From assembly GCA_023398615.1 (NCBI GenBank), contig JAEWSD010000022.1, forward strand, positions 1-64,000: DNA of 64,000 bases, read 5' to 3'. The translations under genes and the position numbers were made by a program. Positions 1 through 11,015 of the stretch are shown here, one piece after another. Source of the DNA: Bacillota bacterium (lineage in GTDB: Bacteria > Bacillota > Clostridia > Lachnospirales > Lachnospiraceae). The notes under the pieces are model-generated. The model had not been told where the DNA came from. It saw nothing but the letters and a program-made list of their open reading frames with translations, and made no database searches. The first letter of the stretch is position 1; the number at the start of each line of letters is the position of its first letter.

Positions 1-450
1 TTGCCGGGAGAAAGGATCGGATATCTGGTAATTCCGGGAGAAATCGATGATTTTGCCGATGTCTGTGCTGCCGCCAATGTAGCAAACCGGATCCTTGGCT
101 TTGTAAATGCTCCTTCCCTGATCCAGCGTGTCGTAGCGAGATGTCTTGACGCCAAAGTTGATATTTCGGCGTATAACCGGAACCGGGAGCTGCTTTATAA
201 GAGCCTGGGCGAATACGGGTATTCCTGCGTGAAGCCGGAAGGTGCATTTTATCTGTTTATAAAAGCATTGGAGGAAGATGATAAGGCATTTGCCGCGGCG
301 GCAAAGAAATACAATATACTAATTGTACCGGGTTCTTCCTTTGGTTGTCCGGGTTATTGCAGGATTGCTTACTGTGTAGAATATTCTACTATTGTAAATT
401 CTTTACCTGGCTTTAAAAAGCTGGCACAGGAATATGCAGGAAAGAGGTAA
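1..450 (+). CDS. PLP-dependent class I aminotransferase, C-terminal part (cut by window edge)
   Basis: This is the last 149 residues of a fold-type I pyridoxal-phosphate aminotransferase of the aspartate aminotransferase family. The visible start (TTG) is not a true start: the first residues PGERIGY are the conserved stretch just after the PLP-binding lysine, so the N-terminal half, including that lysine, lies left of the window. The rest is the small C-terminal domain, with the usual EGAFYLF and PGSSFG turns and an arginine (CRIAY) in the position that normally binds the substrate carboxylate. The gene ends 2 bp before the next aminotransferase, so the two are very probably one operon. The substrate cannot be decided from this part; pairing with a hisC-like gene hints at amino-acid biosynthesis. 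Confidence 0.85.
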   Translation: MPGERIGYLVIPGEIDDFADVCAAANVANRILGFVNAPSLIQRVVARCLDAKVDISAYNRNRELLYKSLGEYGYSCVKPEGAFYLFIKALEEDDKAFAAAAKKYNILIVPGSSFGCPGYCRIAYCVEYSTIVNSLPGFKKLAQEYAGKR

Positions 451-452
451 TT

Positions 453-1508
453 ATGAAAGCATGGGAGAACAATATAAGAAGAATTCAGCCTTATGTGCCC
501 GGCGAACAGCCTAATATACCGGGCATGGTCAAGCTGAATACGAATGAAAATCCGTATCCTCCGGCGCCTGGTGTCCAAAAGGCCATACAGGATTTAAAGC
601 CTGATCAATTAAGGCTGTATCCGGACCCGACAGACAGAATGCTTGTGGATGCCCTGGCGGACTACTACCGTCTGGGCAGGGATCAGGTTTTTGTCGGAGT
701 TGGGTCGGATGATGTGCTTGCTATGGCCTTTATGACCTTTTTTAATTCGGATAAGCCCATCCTGTTTCCGGATATTACTTATTCCTTCTATGACGTGTGG
801 GCGGGGCTCTTTCACATACCCTACGAAAGGCCTGTTCTGGATGAAAATTTCAGGATAAAAAAAGAGGATTATTATAAAGAAAACGGGGGCATCGTGATTG
901 CAAATCCGAATGCGCCGACTTCCATCTGTGAAGACCTGGATTTCATACGTGATATCCTGGTACATAATCAGGATTCCGTAGTGATCATTGATGAAGCATA
1001 CATTGATTTCGGAGGCACCAGCTCTGTGGAATTAATAAAGGAATTCGACAATTTGCTTGTAGTGCAGACCTTTTCCAAATCCCGGTCTATGGCCGGAATG
1101 AGAATCGGATATGCTATGGGCAATCCGGAGCTGATTAAAGCTATAAATGATGTAAAGTATTCCTATAATTCTTACACCATGAACCAGACTTCGCTGTATT
1201 ACGGCGTGGAAGCAGTGAAGGACGACGGTTATTTCAGGGAATGTATAGGCCGGGTAATCGCTTCGAGGGAACGTATTAAACCAAAATTAAGGGAGTTGGG
1301 ATTTTCATTCCCGGAATCCAAAACAAATTTCCTTTTTGTAACGCACGAATCAGTTTCAGCCGAAGAGCTTTTTCATAAATTGAGAAAGGATAATATTTTT
1401 GTTCGCTACTTCAAACTGCCGAGGATTGACAACTACCTGAGGATATCCATAGGGACAGATGAAGAAATGAATACTCTGTTGGAGAGCTTGAATCGTATCA
1501 TTAAGTAA
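453..1508 (+). CDS. hisC: Histidinol-phosphate aminotransferase-like enzyme
   Basis: A 351-residue PLP aminotransferase, the normal length for HisC, which transfers the amino group from glutamate to imidazole-acetol phosphate in histidine synthesis. Visible features are the N-terminal LNTNENPYPPAPGV substrate loop, the cofactor-contact IIDEAYIDF stretch, the PLP lysine (K209) in TFSKSRSMAG followed by MRIGYAMG, and the C-terminal YLRISIGTDEE arginine motif. All are typical of HisC rather than of aspartate aminotransferase. The ATG lies 2 bp after the upstream aminotransferase stop, so translation is probably coupled. HisC-like enzymes can also act on aromatic or other phosphorylated amino acids, and no other his gene is adjacent here (hisA lies at the far end of the window), so the exact substrate is inferred. 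Confidence 0.8.
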   Translation: MKAWENNIRRIQPYVPGEQPNIPGMVKLNTNENPYPPAPGVQKAIQDLKPDQLRLYPDPTDRMLVDALADYYRLGRDQVFVGVGSDDVLAMAFMTFFNSDKPILFPDITYSFYDVWAGLFHIPYERPVLDENFRIKKEDYYKENGGIVIANPNAPTSICEDLDFIRDILVHNQDSVVIIDEAYIDFGGTSSVELIKEFDNLLVVQTFSKSRSMAGMRIGYAMGNPELIKAINDVKYSYNSYTMNQTSLYYGVEAVKDDGYFRECIGRVIASRERIKPKLRELGFSFPESKTNFLFVTHESVSAEELFHKLRKDNIFVRYFKLPRIDNYLRISIGTDEEMNTLLESLNRIIK

Positions 1509-1565
1509 GAATCATTTATGCCATTTGTGATGCTGTGTCGGCAGAACAGGCAGAAGGGGGATGAA

Positions 1566-1958
1566 TTGAGAAGTTTAATTGCGGAAGATGATTTTATATG
1601 CAGAAAGTTTCTGCATAGGCATCTATCTAAGTATGGAGAATGCGATACAACTGTGGACGGGAAAGAAGCTGTGGAAGCTTTTCTGCTGGCACTGGAGGAG
1701 AATGAACCGTATGATCTGGTGTGCCTCGATATTATAATGCCAAGACTGGATGGATATGAGGCGTTGAAATCGATACGTGATATAGAACGCAGTAAAGACA
1801 TATCCGAGGAGAAGCAGGTGAAGATCATTATGACCACAGCTTTGATCGAAGGCCGGAATGTTACAAAGGCTTTTGAGCTTGGTTGCATTGCTTATGCCGG
1901 GAAACCCATTAACAGGGACAAGTTTGACAGAGAATTAAGAAAGCTGGAATTGATATAA
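1566..1958 (+). CDS. Stand-alone CheY-like receiver protein
   Basis: A single response-regulator receiver domain of about 130 residues with no output domain. The acidic pocket is AEDD near the N-terminus, the phospho-acceptor is the aspartate in LVCLDIIMPRLDG, the switch threonine is in IMTTA and the conserved lysine is in AGKPI. Such proteins work by protein-protein contact after phosphorylation by a histidine kinase. The open frame extends upstream to an ATG at 1518, but a GGGGG ribosome binding site at 1556-1560 sits correctly in front of TTG 1566, and the protein from there starts exactly at the domain (LRSLIAEDD), so I prefer 1566. No kinase is adjacent; two full two-component systems and two chemoreceptors lie elsewhere in the window. 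Confidence 0.8.
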   Translation: MRSLIAEDDFICRKFLHRHLSKYGECDTTVDGKEAVEAFLLALEENEPYDLVCLDIIMPRLDGYEALKSIRDIERSKDISEEKQVKIIMTTALIEGRNVTKAFELGCIAYAGKPINRDKFDRELRKLELI

Positions 1959-1969
1959 TATGGGTTACT

Positions 1970-1998
1970 TTGACTAATAAATATAATTATGGTAATAT
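1970..1998 (+). promoter_or_regulatory. Sigma-A type promoter for glnS
   Basis: TTGACT at 1970-1975, a 17-bp spacer and TAATAT at 1993-1998, ending 39 bp before the glnS ATG. It implies that glnS and the DUF2225 gene form their own transcription unit. Confidence 0.65.
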
Positions 1999-2037
1999 AT
2001 AAACTGTACGATTAAGTGTTTTAAAGGAGGAGCTTCC

Positions 2038-3762
2038 ATGGGTAACGTGGGTTTCGTGCCGGAAGGCGATGACAGTATGAGTAACAGGGTGGATATGCAG
2101 TCCGAAAAGGAAACACTATCCAAGAATTTTATTGAGCAAATTATAGATAAGGACTTACAGGAAGGACGCTGTACGAAAATAGTGACTAGATTTCCGCCGG
2201 AACCTAACGGATATCTGCATATTGGACATGCCAAGTCAATTTTGCTGAATTCCGGATTAGCCCAAAAATATGGAGGCCAATTTAATTTACGATTTGATGA
2301 TACGAACCCGACTAAAGAAAAAACAGAATTTGTAGAATCCATTCTAACCGATGTCAAATGGGTTGGAGGAAATTTTGAAGACAGGGTATTTTTTGCTTCG
2401 AACTATTTTGACCAGATGTATGAATGTGCGGTAAAGCTGATCAAAAAGGGGAAGGCATATGTATGTGATCTTTCTCCGGAGGAGATCCGTGATTATAGGG
2501 GTACCTTGACCGAACCGGGTAAGAACAGCCCTTACCGGGACCGGCCGGTGGAAGAGAATTTAAGGTTATTTGAAGGAATGAAAAGCGGTGAGTATGAAGA
2601 CGGCTCGAAGGTTCTAAGAGCCAGGATAGATATGTCTTCTCCGAATATTAATATGAGGGATCCGATTCTTTACAGAGTGGCAAGGATGGCGCATCATAAT
2701 ACCGGAGACAAATGGTGTATCTATCCGATGTATGACTTTGCACATCCGATTGAGGATGCCGTCGAAGGAGTTACGCATTCCATCTGTACCTTGGAATTCG
2801 AAGACCACAGGCCGCTGTATGACTGGGTTGTGACGGAATTGGAATATGAAAATCCGCCGAAACAGATTGAATTTGCAAAATTATATCTGACGAATGTAAT
2901 TACCGGCAAAAGATATATCAAGAAGTTAGTGGAGCAGGGCATTGTAGACGGATGGGACGATCCCAGGCTGGTTTCTATCAGTGCTCTCAGAAGAAGAGGA
3001 TTTACGCCGGAGTCCATTATGATGTTTATGGAGTTGTGCGGAGTATCCAAAAGCCAGAGCTCCGCGGATTATGCAATGCTGGAATACTGTATCCGTGAAG
3101 ACCTGAAGTTAAAGAAGCAGAGGTTAATGGCGGTTCTGGATCCTGTCAAACTGGTAATAACGAATTATCCCGAAGACCGGATAGAATATGTGGATGTTCC
3201 CAATAATCAGGAGAATCCGGAAATGGGTGAAAGGAAAGTCCCGTTCGGCCGCGAGCTGTACATTGACAGGGAAGATTTCATGGTGGAACCGCCGAAAAAA
3301 TACTTCCGCCTGTATCCCGGAAATGAAGTACGGTTAATGAGTGCTTATTTTGTTACCTGTACGGATTATGTTACGGATGAGGAAGGCAATGTTACCGAAG
3401 TACACTGCACATATGATCCTGAAACGAAAAGCGGTTCGGGATTCGCCGGGCGTAAGGTAAAGGGAACCATTCACTGGGTATATGCTCCGACGGCCGTTAA
3501 GGCAGAAGTCAGATTATACGAGAATATTGTAGATGAAGAAAAGGGTGTTTATAACGAGGATGGAAGCTTAAACCTGAATCCAAACTCCGTTACGGTGCGG
3601 CGGGATTGCCGTATTGAACCGGGTGTTGCAGGTGCCGGGGCTTATGACAGTTTCCAGTTCTTAAGGCATGGGTATTTCTGTGTGGATTCCAAGGATTCGA
3701 AGCCGGATAGGCTGGTGTTTAACCGGATAGTATCCTTGAAAAGCTCTTATAAGCCCGTTTAA
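2038..3762 (+). CDS. glnS: Glutaminyl-tRNA synthetase
   Basis: A 574-residue class Ic aminoacyl-tRNA synthetase that charges tRNA-Gln with glutamine in the cytoplasm. The start is fixed by AAAGGAGG at 2022-2029. The Rossmann catalytic domain carries [16 protein letters not shown] (HIGH motif) and the GlnRS/GluRS-typical RFDDTNP; the DDPRL and [12 protein letters not shown] motifs and a C-terminal anticodon-binding beta-barrel follow, with family-typical length. The second ATP signature is unusual: where E. coli GlnRS has VMSKR, this protein reads ITGKR (in [14 protein letters not shown]), so serine and methionine of the KMSKS loop are replaced while the KR pair is kept. It is followed after 13 bp by the DUF2225 gene. 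GlnRS is not universal in Firmicutes, many of which amidate Glu-tRNA-Gln instead. Confidence 0.95.
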   Translation: MGNVGFVPEGDDSMSNRVDMQSEKETLSKNFIEQIIDKDLQEGRCTKIVTRFPPEPNGYLHIGHAKSILLNSGLAQKYGGQFNLRFDDTNPTKEKTEFVESILTDVKWVGGNFEDRVFFASNYFDQMYECAVKLIKKGKAYVCDLSPEEIRDYRGTLTEPGKNSPYRDRPVEENLRLFEGMKSGEYEDGSKVLRARIDMSSPNINMRDPILYRVARMAHHNTGDKWCIYPMYDFAHPIEDAVEGVTHSICTLEFEDHRPLYDWVVTELEYENPPKQIEFAKLYLTNVITGKRYIKKLVEQGIVDGWDDPRLVSISALRRRGFTPESIMMFMELCGVSKSQSSADYAMLEYCIREDLKLKKQRLMAVLDPVKLVITNYPEDRIEYVDVPNNQENPEMGERKVPFGRELYIDREDFMVEPPKKYFRLYPGNEVRLMSAYFVTCTDYVTDEEGNVTEVHCTYDPETKSGSGFAGRKVKGTIHWVYAPTAVKAEVRLYENIVDEEKGVYNEDGSLNLNPNSVTVRRDCRIEPGVAGAGAYDSFQFLRHGYFCVDSKDSKPDRLVFNRIVSLKSSYKPV

Positions 3763-3775
3763 AGGAGGAGTTGGA

Positions 3776-4627
3776 ATGGCTAATTTATTTTCTGGACTGG
3801 AGGCTTTCGGTCTTGGTGACATGAAGGATTTGGATGTGTATAATTCCGATGAGAAAAGCAGCAAGGAGAATACGGGCGGTAAAGCGGATGCCGCCGCAAA
3901 AACAAAGATAGAAGAAACCGATTTTATATTTGACAAGACCTATACATGTCCTGTGTGTGATAAAGAATTTAAATCCAAGACGATTAAAACCGGTAAAATC
4001 AAGCTTATTTCGGCCGATACCGATTTAAGGCCCAAGTACCAGCACATTGATTCCTTAAAATATGATGCAATTGTGTGTCCTCATTGCGGGTATGCCGCGT
4101 TAAACCGATTCTTCAATTATATGACAAATGCTCAGGCGAAACTGATTAAGGAGCAGATTTCCGCTTCTTTTAAGGGGGTCAGCACAGATAGTGAGGTAAT
4201 ATCCTATGATGAGGCGATTTCCCAGCATAAACTTGCACTTGTTAATACCATTGTTAAGAAAAGCAAGCTGAGTGAAAGAGCGTATACCTGTTTAAAGACA
4301 GCATGGCTGCTCCGGGGCAAGGCGGAAGCTCTACCGGCAGATACGCAGGACTATAACAATGAGATTAAGAAATTACAGAAGGAAGAGATCGAGTTTATAT
4401 CGAATGCATATGAAGGCTTTGCAGGCGCTTTTTCGAAAGAGCTGTTTCCGATGTGCGGGATGGATGAGAATACCATGACGTATCTGATGGCGGATCTGGC
4501 CAGAAGAATCGGAAAATACGATGAAAGCAGCAGATGGATATCTAAAGTTTTGATTTCCAGGGATGCAAATGAGAGGATCAAATCCAAAGCAAGGGACTTA
4601 AAAGAATTATTGAAGCAAAAAATGTAA
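3776..4627 (+). CDS. DUF2225 family protein with zinc-finger-like cysteines
   Basis: A 283-residue cytoplasmic protein of the DUF2225 family, common in Firmicutes and of unknown role. After an acidic/lysine-rich leader of about 45 residues comes CPVCDKEF, then CPHCGYAALNRFF about 40 residues later; the two CxxC pairs could bind one zinc. The C-terminal half is alpha-helical and resembles TPR-like repeats (DLARRIGKYDESSRWISKVL). It has its own AAAGGAGG ribosome binding site and starts 13 bp after glnS, so it is co-transcribed, and a hairpin lies just downstream. No enzymatic motif is visible and I give no function. Confidence 0.75.
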   Translation: MANLFSGLEAFGLGDMKDLDVYNSDEKSSKENTGGKADAAAKTKIEETDFIFDKTYTCPVCDKEFKSKTIKTGKIKLISADTDLRPKYQHIDSLKYDAIVCPHCGYAALNRFFNYMTNAQAKLIKEQISASFKGVSTDSEVISYDEAISQHKLALVNTIVKKSKLSERAYTCLKTAWLLRGKAEALPADTQDYNNEIKKLQKEEIEFISNAYEGFAGAFSKELFPMCGMDENTMTYLMADLARRIGKYDESSRWISKVLISRDANERIKSKARDLKELLKQKM

Positions 4628-4654
4628 CGGCATTTAGTATGAATTTATTACAGC

Positions 4655-4693
4655 CCCCGCAGAGTAGGCCATAATCATTCTGCGGGGATTATT
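4655..4693 (+). terminator. Hairpin after the glnS operon
   Basis: A 9-bp GC-rich stem (CCCCGCAGA at 4655-4663 with TCTGCGGGG at 4679-4687), a 15-nt loop and a short AT-rich tail. The U-tract is poor, so this is a probable rather than certain intrinsic terminator. From here to 4850 the gap before groES holds nothing else that I recognise. Confidence 0.5.
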
Positions 4694-4851
4694 CTGCGGC
4701 ATGTGTATAATATTAATAAATTAGCAAATAGTAGAGAATGGCATTCGTACTGCAAAAATCAAAAAAGTTAGAGAAACAGAGATATAAAGAGAATACATGA
4801 GATAGTGGAAGATTGGTCTGGAATATGCGGAATTTTCTGACGGAAGTATAT

Positions 4852-4880
4852 TTGCATATTAAATGTAAATTTACTAATAT
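4852..4880 (+). promoter_or_regulatory. Sigma-A type promoter of groES-groEL
   Basis: TTGCAT at 4852-4857, a 17-bp spacer and TAATAT at 4875-4880. The expected transcript start (about 4887) falls just before the CIRCE operator, the usual arrangement for HrcA-controlled chaperonin genes. Confidence 0.7.
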
Positions 4881-4892
4881 ATAGTTTATCAG

Positions 4893-4919
4893 TTAGCACT
4901 CAATTGAGACGAGTGCTAA
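4893..4919 (+). promoter_or_regulatory. CIRCE element (HrcA operator)
   Basis: A perfect match to the CIRCE consensus: TTAGCACTC, nine spacer bases, GAGTGCTAA. CIRCE is bound by the heat-shock repressor HrcA, so groES-groEL should be induced by heat or protein misfolding. hrcA itself is not in the window. Confidence 0.97.
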
Positions 4920-5001
4920 TAACTTCAAAAGTAAGGCATGCGGTTTTTATATCGAAAGCCTTAAAACAGTATATTTTTAACGAAATAAGGAGGAACAGGA
5001 T

Positions 5002-5289
5002 ATGAAGTTAGTACCATTAGGAGACAAAGTAGTTTTAAAGCAGCTGGTAGCTGAAGAAACAACTAAATCAGGTATCGTTTTACCGGGTCAGGCGAAAGAA
5101 AAGCCGCAGCAGGCGGAAGTGGTTGCAGTCGGACCTGGTGGCGTTGTGGACGGCAAGGAAGTTACAATGCAGGTTAAGGTCGGAGATAAGGTCATTTACT
5201 CCAAATATTCAGGAACAGAAGTAAAGCTGGATGAAGAAGAATTCATCGTTGTAAAGCAAAACGATATCGTTGCTATCGTAGAAGACTAA
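5002..5289 (+). CDS. groES: Co-chaperonin GroES
   Basis: A 95-residue protein of full GroES length, the heptameric lid of the GroEL folding chamber. It opens with MKLVPLGDKVVLKQ, has the mobile loop region (EETTKSGIVLPGQAKEKPQQ) that docks on GroEL, and the conserved VGDKVIYSKYSGTEVK and EEFIVVKQNDIVAIVED C-terminal strands. An AAGGAGG site stands before the ATG. groEL follows 33 bp downstream with its own ribosome binding site, so the pair is one heat-shock operon under the CIRCE element at 4893-4919. Confidence 0.98.
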   Translation: MKLVPLGDKVVLKQLVAEETTKSGIVLPGQAKEKPQQAEVVAVGPGGVVDGKEVTMQVKVGDKVIYSKYSGTEVKLDEEEFIVVKQNDIVAIVED

Positions 5290-5310
5290 AATATAAGAAA
5301 ATGATTATAG

Positions 5311-6948
<1,638 letters not shown>

Positions 6949-6980
6949 TTCCCTGAAACCGGATAAGCATCAGGTAATGT

Positions 6981-7032
6981 ACCCTGTAAGCGGACATAAT
7001 GATAAAAATGTCCGACTTACAGGGTTTTTATT
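6981..7032 (+). terminator. Intrinsic terminator of groES-groEL
   Basis: ACCCTGTAAG and CGGACAT on the 5' side pair with ATGTCCG and CTTACAGGGT on the 3' side (one bulged A), giving a stem of about 17 bp followed by TTTTTATT. Confidence 0.9.
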
Positions 7033-7065
7033 GTATAGGAAATTCATGCGAATTCCCTATACAAT
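7030..7065. repeat. 16-bp inverted repeat after groEL
   Basis: Arms 7030-7045 and 7050-7065 are complementary except at one position, around a 4-base centre (ATGC). It directly abuts the groEL terminator and begins a 135-bp block of hairpins without a gene. The open frame across it (6977-7174) has no ribosome binding site and is not reported as a gene. Confidence 0.8.
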
Positions 7066-7106
7066 AAAAGCCCTAGCGGGCGAGATTCGCACGCCGCTTT
7101 ATTGGA

Positions 7107-7164
7107 AGTTAGCCGCAAGCGGCTACGCGGCGGCGCGAGAGTTTCGCTTGCGAAACTTTTTTTT
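7107..7164 (+). terminator. GC-rich repeat ending in an intrinsic terminator
   Basis: AGCCGC/GCGGCT forms a short hairpin at 7111-7124, then a GC-rich run, then AGTTTCGC, TT, GCGAAACT (7140-7157) followed by eight T. The last hairpin is a textbook terminator. The first 15 bases (7107-7121) recur exactly at 33929-33943 before purH, so this is a dispersed element and not only a groEL terminator. Confidence 0.65.
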
Positions 7165-7251
7165 ATTAATATAATTATAATATGAGTATTTAACTTTACC
7201 TGATATTTTAGTATAATTATAACAGATTACAATTACTCAGGAGGTGTACGG

Positions 7252-7752
7252 ATGAATGATTCATATGCGGAAGCAGGAGTAAAACGAAAGGATACGGCCG
7301 GAACAGTCGCGGTACGGGTATTATTGATTTTTCTTGCAGTGATAGGAGTTCTGCTGATACTTTTTCAAAATTCACTTTTGTTTATTCTTGCTGTCATATT
7401 GATTGCAGCGATAGTATATATTTTCCCAAGGCTAAACGTAGAGTACGAGTACATTTATTGTGATGGCCAGTTAGATTTTGATAAGATTATGGGAAACGCA
7501 AAACGTAAGACGGTAAAACGGATTGATTTTGAACATGTTGATATGATGGCTCCGTTAGGCTCTCATTCCCTTGACGGTTTTTCACACCTAAAGTGTGTGG
7601 TAAAGGATTTCAGCTCCGGGGGTAAGGACGCTAAACCCTATGTAATTGTGGCAAGGGATGGTGGTACGATCACCAAGTATCTGTTTGAGCCGAATGATAA
7701 AATGCTGAGCTTGATTAAAATGAAGTACCCCAGGAAACTGTCCGGGCAGTAA
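7252..7752 (+). CDS. Small membrane protein of unknown function (possibly DUF6106-like)
   Basis: A 166-residue protein with a charged N-terminus of about 22 residues, two closely spaced membrane helices (roughly 23-41 and 43-60) and a soluble C-terminal domain of about 100 residues facing the cytoplasm by the positive-inside rule. The C-terminal part has EYIYCDGQLDFDKIMGNAKR and IVARDGGTITKYLFEPNDKM, stretches I associate with small conserved clostridial membrane proteins (DUF6106), though I cannot confirm the family. AGGAGG at 7240-7245 stands before the ATG and a possible TTAACT-16-TATAAT promoter lies at 7190-7217. It sits 107 bp before guaB, which has its own promoter, so the two need not be functionally linked. 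Confidence 0.65.
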   Translation: MNDSYAEAGVKRKDTAGTVAVRVLLIFLAVIGVLLILFQNSLLFILAVILIAAIVYIFPRLNVEYEYIYCDGQLDFDKIMGNAKRKTVKRIDFEHVDMMAPLGSHSLDGFSHLKCVVKDFSSGGKDAKPYVIVARDGGTITKYLFEPNDKMLSLIKMKYPRKLSGQ

Positions 7753-7775
7753 AACCGTAAAATGTCGATTAATAG

Positions 7776-7804
7776 TTGACAAGCATTCGCATATTGGTTA
7801 TACT
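7776..7804 (+). promoter_or_regulatory. Sigma-A promoter of guaB
   Basis: A near-consensus promoter: TTGACA at 7776-7781, exactly 17 bp, TATACT at 7799-7804. It gives a leader of about 50 nt before the guaB ATG. I see no purine riboswitch in this leader. Confidence 0.85.
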
Positions 7805-7826
7805 TTTAAAAATTAAAGCTAAATAA

Positions 7827-9314
<1,488 letters not shown>

Positions 9315-9321
9315 AAGTGAA

Positions 9322-9396
9322 GTGTGAAGAAAAATCATCTTCACACCTGGAAGACCCTTGAAATGAGCACAGGGGGTGCTCATTTCAAGGGTCTTC
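9322..9396. terminator. Two back-to-back perfect hairpins between convergent genes
   Basis: The first hairpin is GTGTGAAGA (9322-9330) with TCTTCACAC (9338-9346). The second has perfectly complementary 21-bp arms, 9350-9370 and 9376-9396, around AGGGG. They lie between guaB (+) and the amidase gene (-) and most likely end transcription from one or both sides, although neither is followed by a long T-run. Confidence 0.75.
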
Positions 9397-9428
9397 TCCC
9401 GTTATTTGAGATGCTGCAAAGCGCCGTC

Positions 9429-10124
9429 TTACTTTTCTGTGACGGCATTTTCTTTGATATATTCCATGACATCATCCTTAAAGGCTTCCCATTCATCCTC
9501 ATGGTCTACGAAATAAAGCGGGCACTTTTTACCTGATACGTCATAATGTCTTATGATGTCTTTTTTATCCAGATTGTACTCACAGCATATCCATGCCACA
9601 AGCTTAACAAGGGATTGATAAGTCTCGTCGGTAAATTTGCCGGTTTCATCCGGATGGCAGCATTCGACCGATATGGTATCGATATTCCGGTCGTTGGAAG
9701 CATAGGATATTTCATTTAAGGGGATACACTGGACGATTTCACCGTCCAGACCGATGATGAAATGGCTGCTTGCCGAGGTGGTATGGTTGGTTTTCAGATT
9801 TTCAAAATAGTTGCGGTTTGCCTCTGCATCGGTCCCGGGGTTAGCCGTATAATGTACCACTACACTTTTGACTTTCTTAAGCGGTGTTTGGGGCCTTGAG
9901 AATTCATTGGGAGTAAGGAGCATTTGCGTGAATTCCACATTACGAATGGTCTTCTGATTCCAGTGCAGGTTTAGCAGCGGCAGATTGCCGTGCCCAACGG
10001 TGTTGGCAAGGATTGCCGTAACGGCAAGGAACAGAATCATGAAAAAAGAAATTTTAACTGCCAACCGTATATATTTTCTTCTGCGTTTTCTTCGCAGCCA
10101 TTCTTTTTTAGTAAGTAATGCCAT
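9429..10124 (-). CDS. Membrane-anchored N-acetylmuramoyl-L-alanine amidase (Amidase_2/PGRP fold)
   Basis: A peptidoglycan amidase that should cut the bond between N-acetylmuramic acid and L-alanine outside the cell. The basic N-terminus (WLRRKRRRKYIRLAVK) is followed by one membrane helix, giving an N-in anchor, and then an Amidase_2 domain. Zinc ligands are visible as the histidine in VVVHYTANPG, the histidine in IIRHYDVSG and the cysteine in KKCP; SSHFIIGLDGEIVQCIP is the substrate-groove strand. The longer frame begins with TTG at 10151; I prefer ATG 10124, which has AAGG 8 bp upstream. The gene converges on guaB. Roles could be cell separation, spore cortex or wall recycling; context does not decide. 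Confidence 0.85.
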   Translation of the reverse strand: MALLTKKEWLRRKRRRKYIRLAVKISFFMILFLAVTAILANTVGHGNLPLLNLHWNQKTIRNVEFTQMLLTPNEFSRPQTPLKKVKSVVVHYTANPGTDAEANRNYFENLKTNHTTSASSHFIIGLDGEIVQCIPLNEISYASNDRNIDTISVECCHPDETGKFTDETYQSLVKLVAWICCEYNLDKKDIIRHYDVSGKKCPLYFVDHEDEWEAFKDDVMEYIKENAVTEK

Positions 10125-10261
10125 GATGATAACCTTGCCTTTCTCTTTCAAATCAATATATTCTATTTTTTCATAAAATATAATTATTTACAAGAAAAAA
10201 ACTCTTAATTTTCTATGTTTTTCTCTTAAGAATTATGAATAGCGGAAGCCGGATAGGAAAA

Positions 10262-10291
10262 AATAAAAAGGCTGTATACAGGATACAGCCT
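10262..10291 (-). terminator. Intrinsic terminator of the dCMP deaminase gene
   Basis: Read on the minus strand: AGGCTGTAT, a 5-nt loop, ATACAGCCT and then TTTTTATT. It lies 17 bp after the deaminase stop. Downstream of it the gap to the amidase start is AT-rich with no further feature that I can identify. Confidence 0.85.
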
Positions 10292-10307
10292 AAAGCTTAC
10301 ATAGCGT

Positions 10308-10793
10308 TTAGAGGGATATCACCACGTCCCGGTGAATAGGATCGTAGGCACGGTAAAGCACACCGGCCGAGTCCAGCATCCGTTTTGCCGCCCTTACGGC
10401 ATCTGTGTCTGCGTATTTGTCACTCAGATAAATAATTTCCGTTATACCCTTCTGAATCAGGGCTTTTGTACACTCGTTGCAGGGGAAAAGGGTAACATAC
10501 AGCTTTGCACCTTTCATCTGTGTACCGGTATAGTTTAAGATCGCATTCATTTCCGCATGGCATACATATACATATTTGGTATCCAGGGGAGAACCTTCAC
10601 GTTCCCAGGGGTACTCATCATCGGAGCAGCCGATCGGCATACCGTTATAGCCGACGGAAAGAATCTTATTATCCTGGCTGACAATGCAGGCGCCTACACT
10701 GGTGTTCGGGTCCTTGCTGCGTTCCGTGGACAACAGGGCAATTCCCATAAAATATTCATCCCATTTTAAATAATCCTGTCTTTTCATTGGCAT
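10308..10793 (-). CDS. Deoxycytidylate (dCMP) deaminase family protein
   Basis: A 161-residue zinc deaminase that most likely converts dCMP to dUMP for dTTP synthesis. The catalytic HAE motif is in VCHAEMNAIL and the remaining zinc cysteines are in PCNECTKALIQ. The N-terminal WDEYFMGIALLSTERSKDPNT and GACIV segments are typical of dCMP deaminase/ComEB, where they hold the substrate and the allosteric dNTP. GAAGGAAGG stands before ATG 10793. It has its own promoter and terminator and therefore appears monocistronic. Some relatives are named ComEB in competence operons, but no competence gene is adjacent here. Confidence 0.9.
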   Translation of the reverse strand: MPMKRQDYLKWDEYFMGIALLSTERSKDPNTSVGACIVSQDNKILSVGYNGMPIGCSDDEYPWEREGSPLDTKYVYVCHAEMNAILNYTGTQMKGAKLYVTLFPCNECTKALIQKGITEIIYLSDKYADTDAVRAAKRMLDSAGVLYRAYDPIHRDVVISL

Positions 10794-10835
10794 AATCCTT
10801 CCTTCTCGTTTCTCGCACTGCCTTATCCCGGTATC

Positions 10836-10864
10836 ATTCTAGCATAAATAAGGTAAAAAGTAAA
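10836..10864 (-). promoter_or_regulatory. Promoter of the dCMP deaminase gene
   Basis: On the minus strand: TTTACT, 17 bp, TAGAAT, with an extended -10 (TGC before TAGAAT). It gives a leader of about 35 nt. Confidence 0.55.
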
Positions 10865-10886
10865 ATATATTGTTGCAGATGAGCCT

Positions 10887-10952
10887 GTGATACCGTGAGG
10901 TGTTTCTTGTGGGTGAAACGAAGCGGAAGTCACAGAAAACCCGAGACATGTA
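10887..10952 (-). repeat. Dispersed intergenic repeat, copy 1
   Basis: Read on the minus strand this 66-bp block matches 39383-39448 on the plus strand without gaps at roughly five positions in six, including an exact run of more than 20 bases at its left end (CATGTCTCGGGTTTTCTGTG and onwards). No open frame crosses it with a ribosome binding site. It occupies the gap between the deaminase promoter and the pst operon. Confidence 0.75.
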
Positions 10953-11015
10953 AGATAAATTGTCCGGGATGAATAACCGGAATAAGAAATGAAAATTCTA
11001 TAGTAACAGCCATAA

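Noticed and set aside
6977..7174. 65-codon open frame after groEL
   Set aside because: It runs through the groEL terminator and the hairpin repeats, has no ribosome binding site and no recognisable protein pattern.
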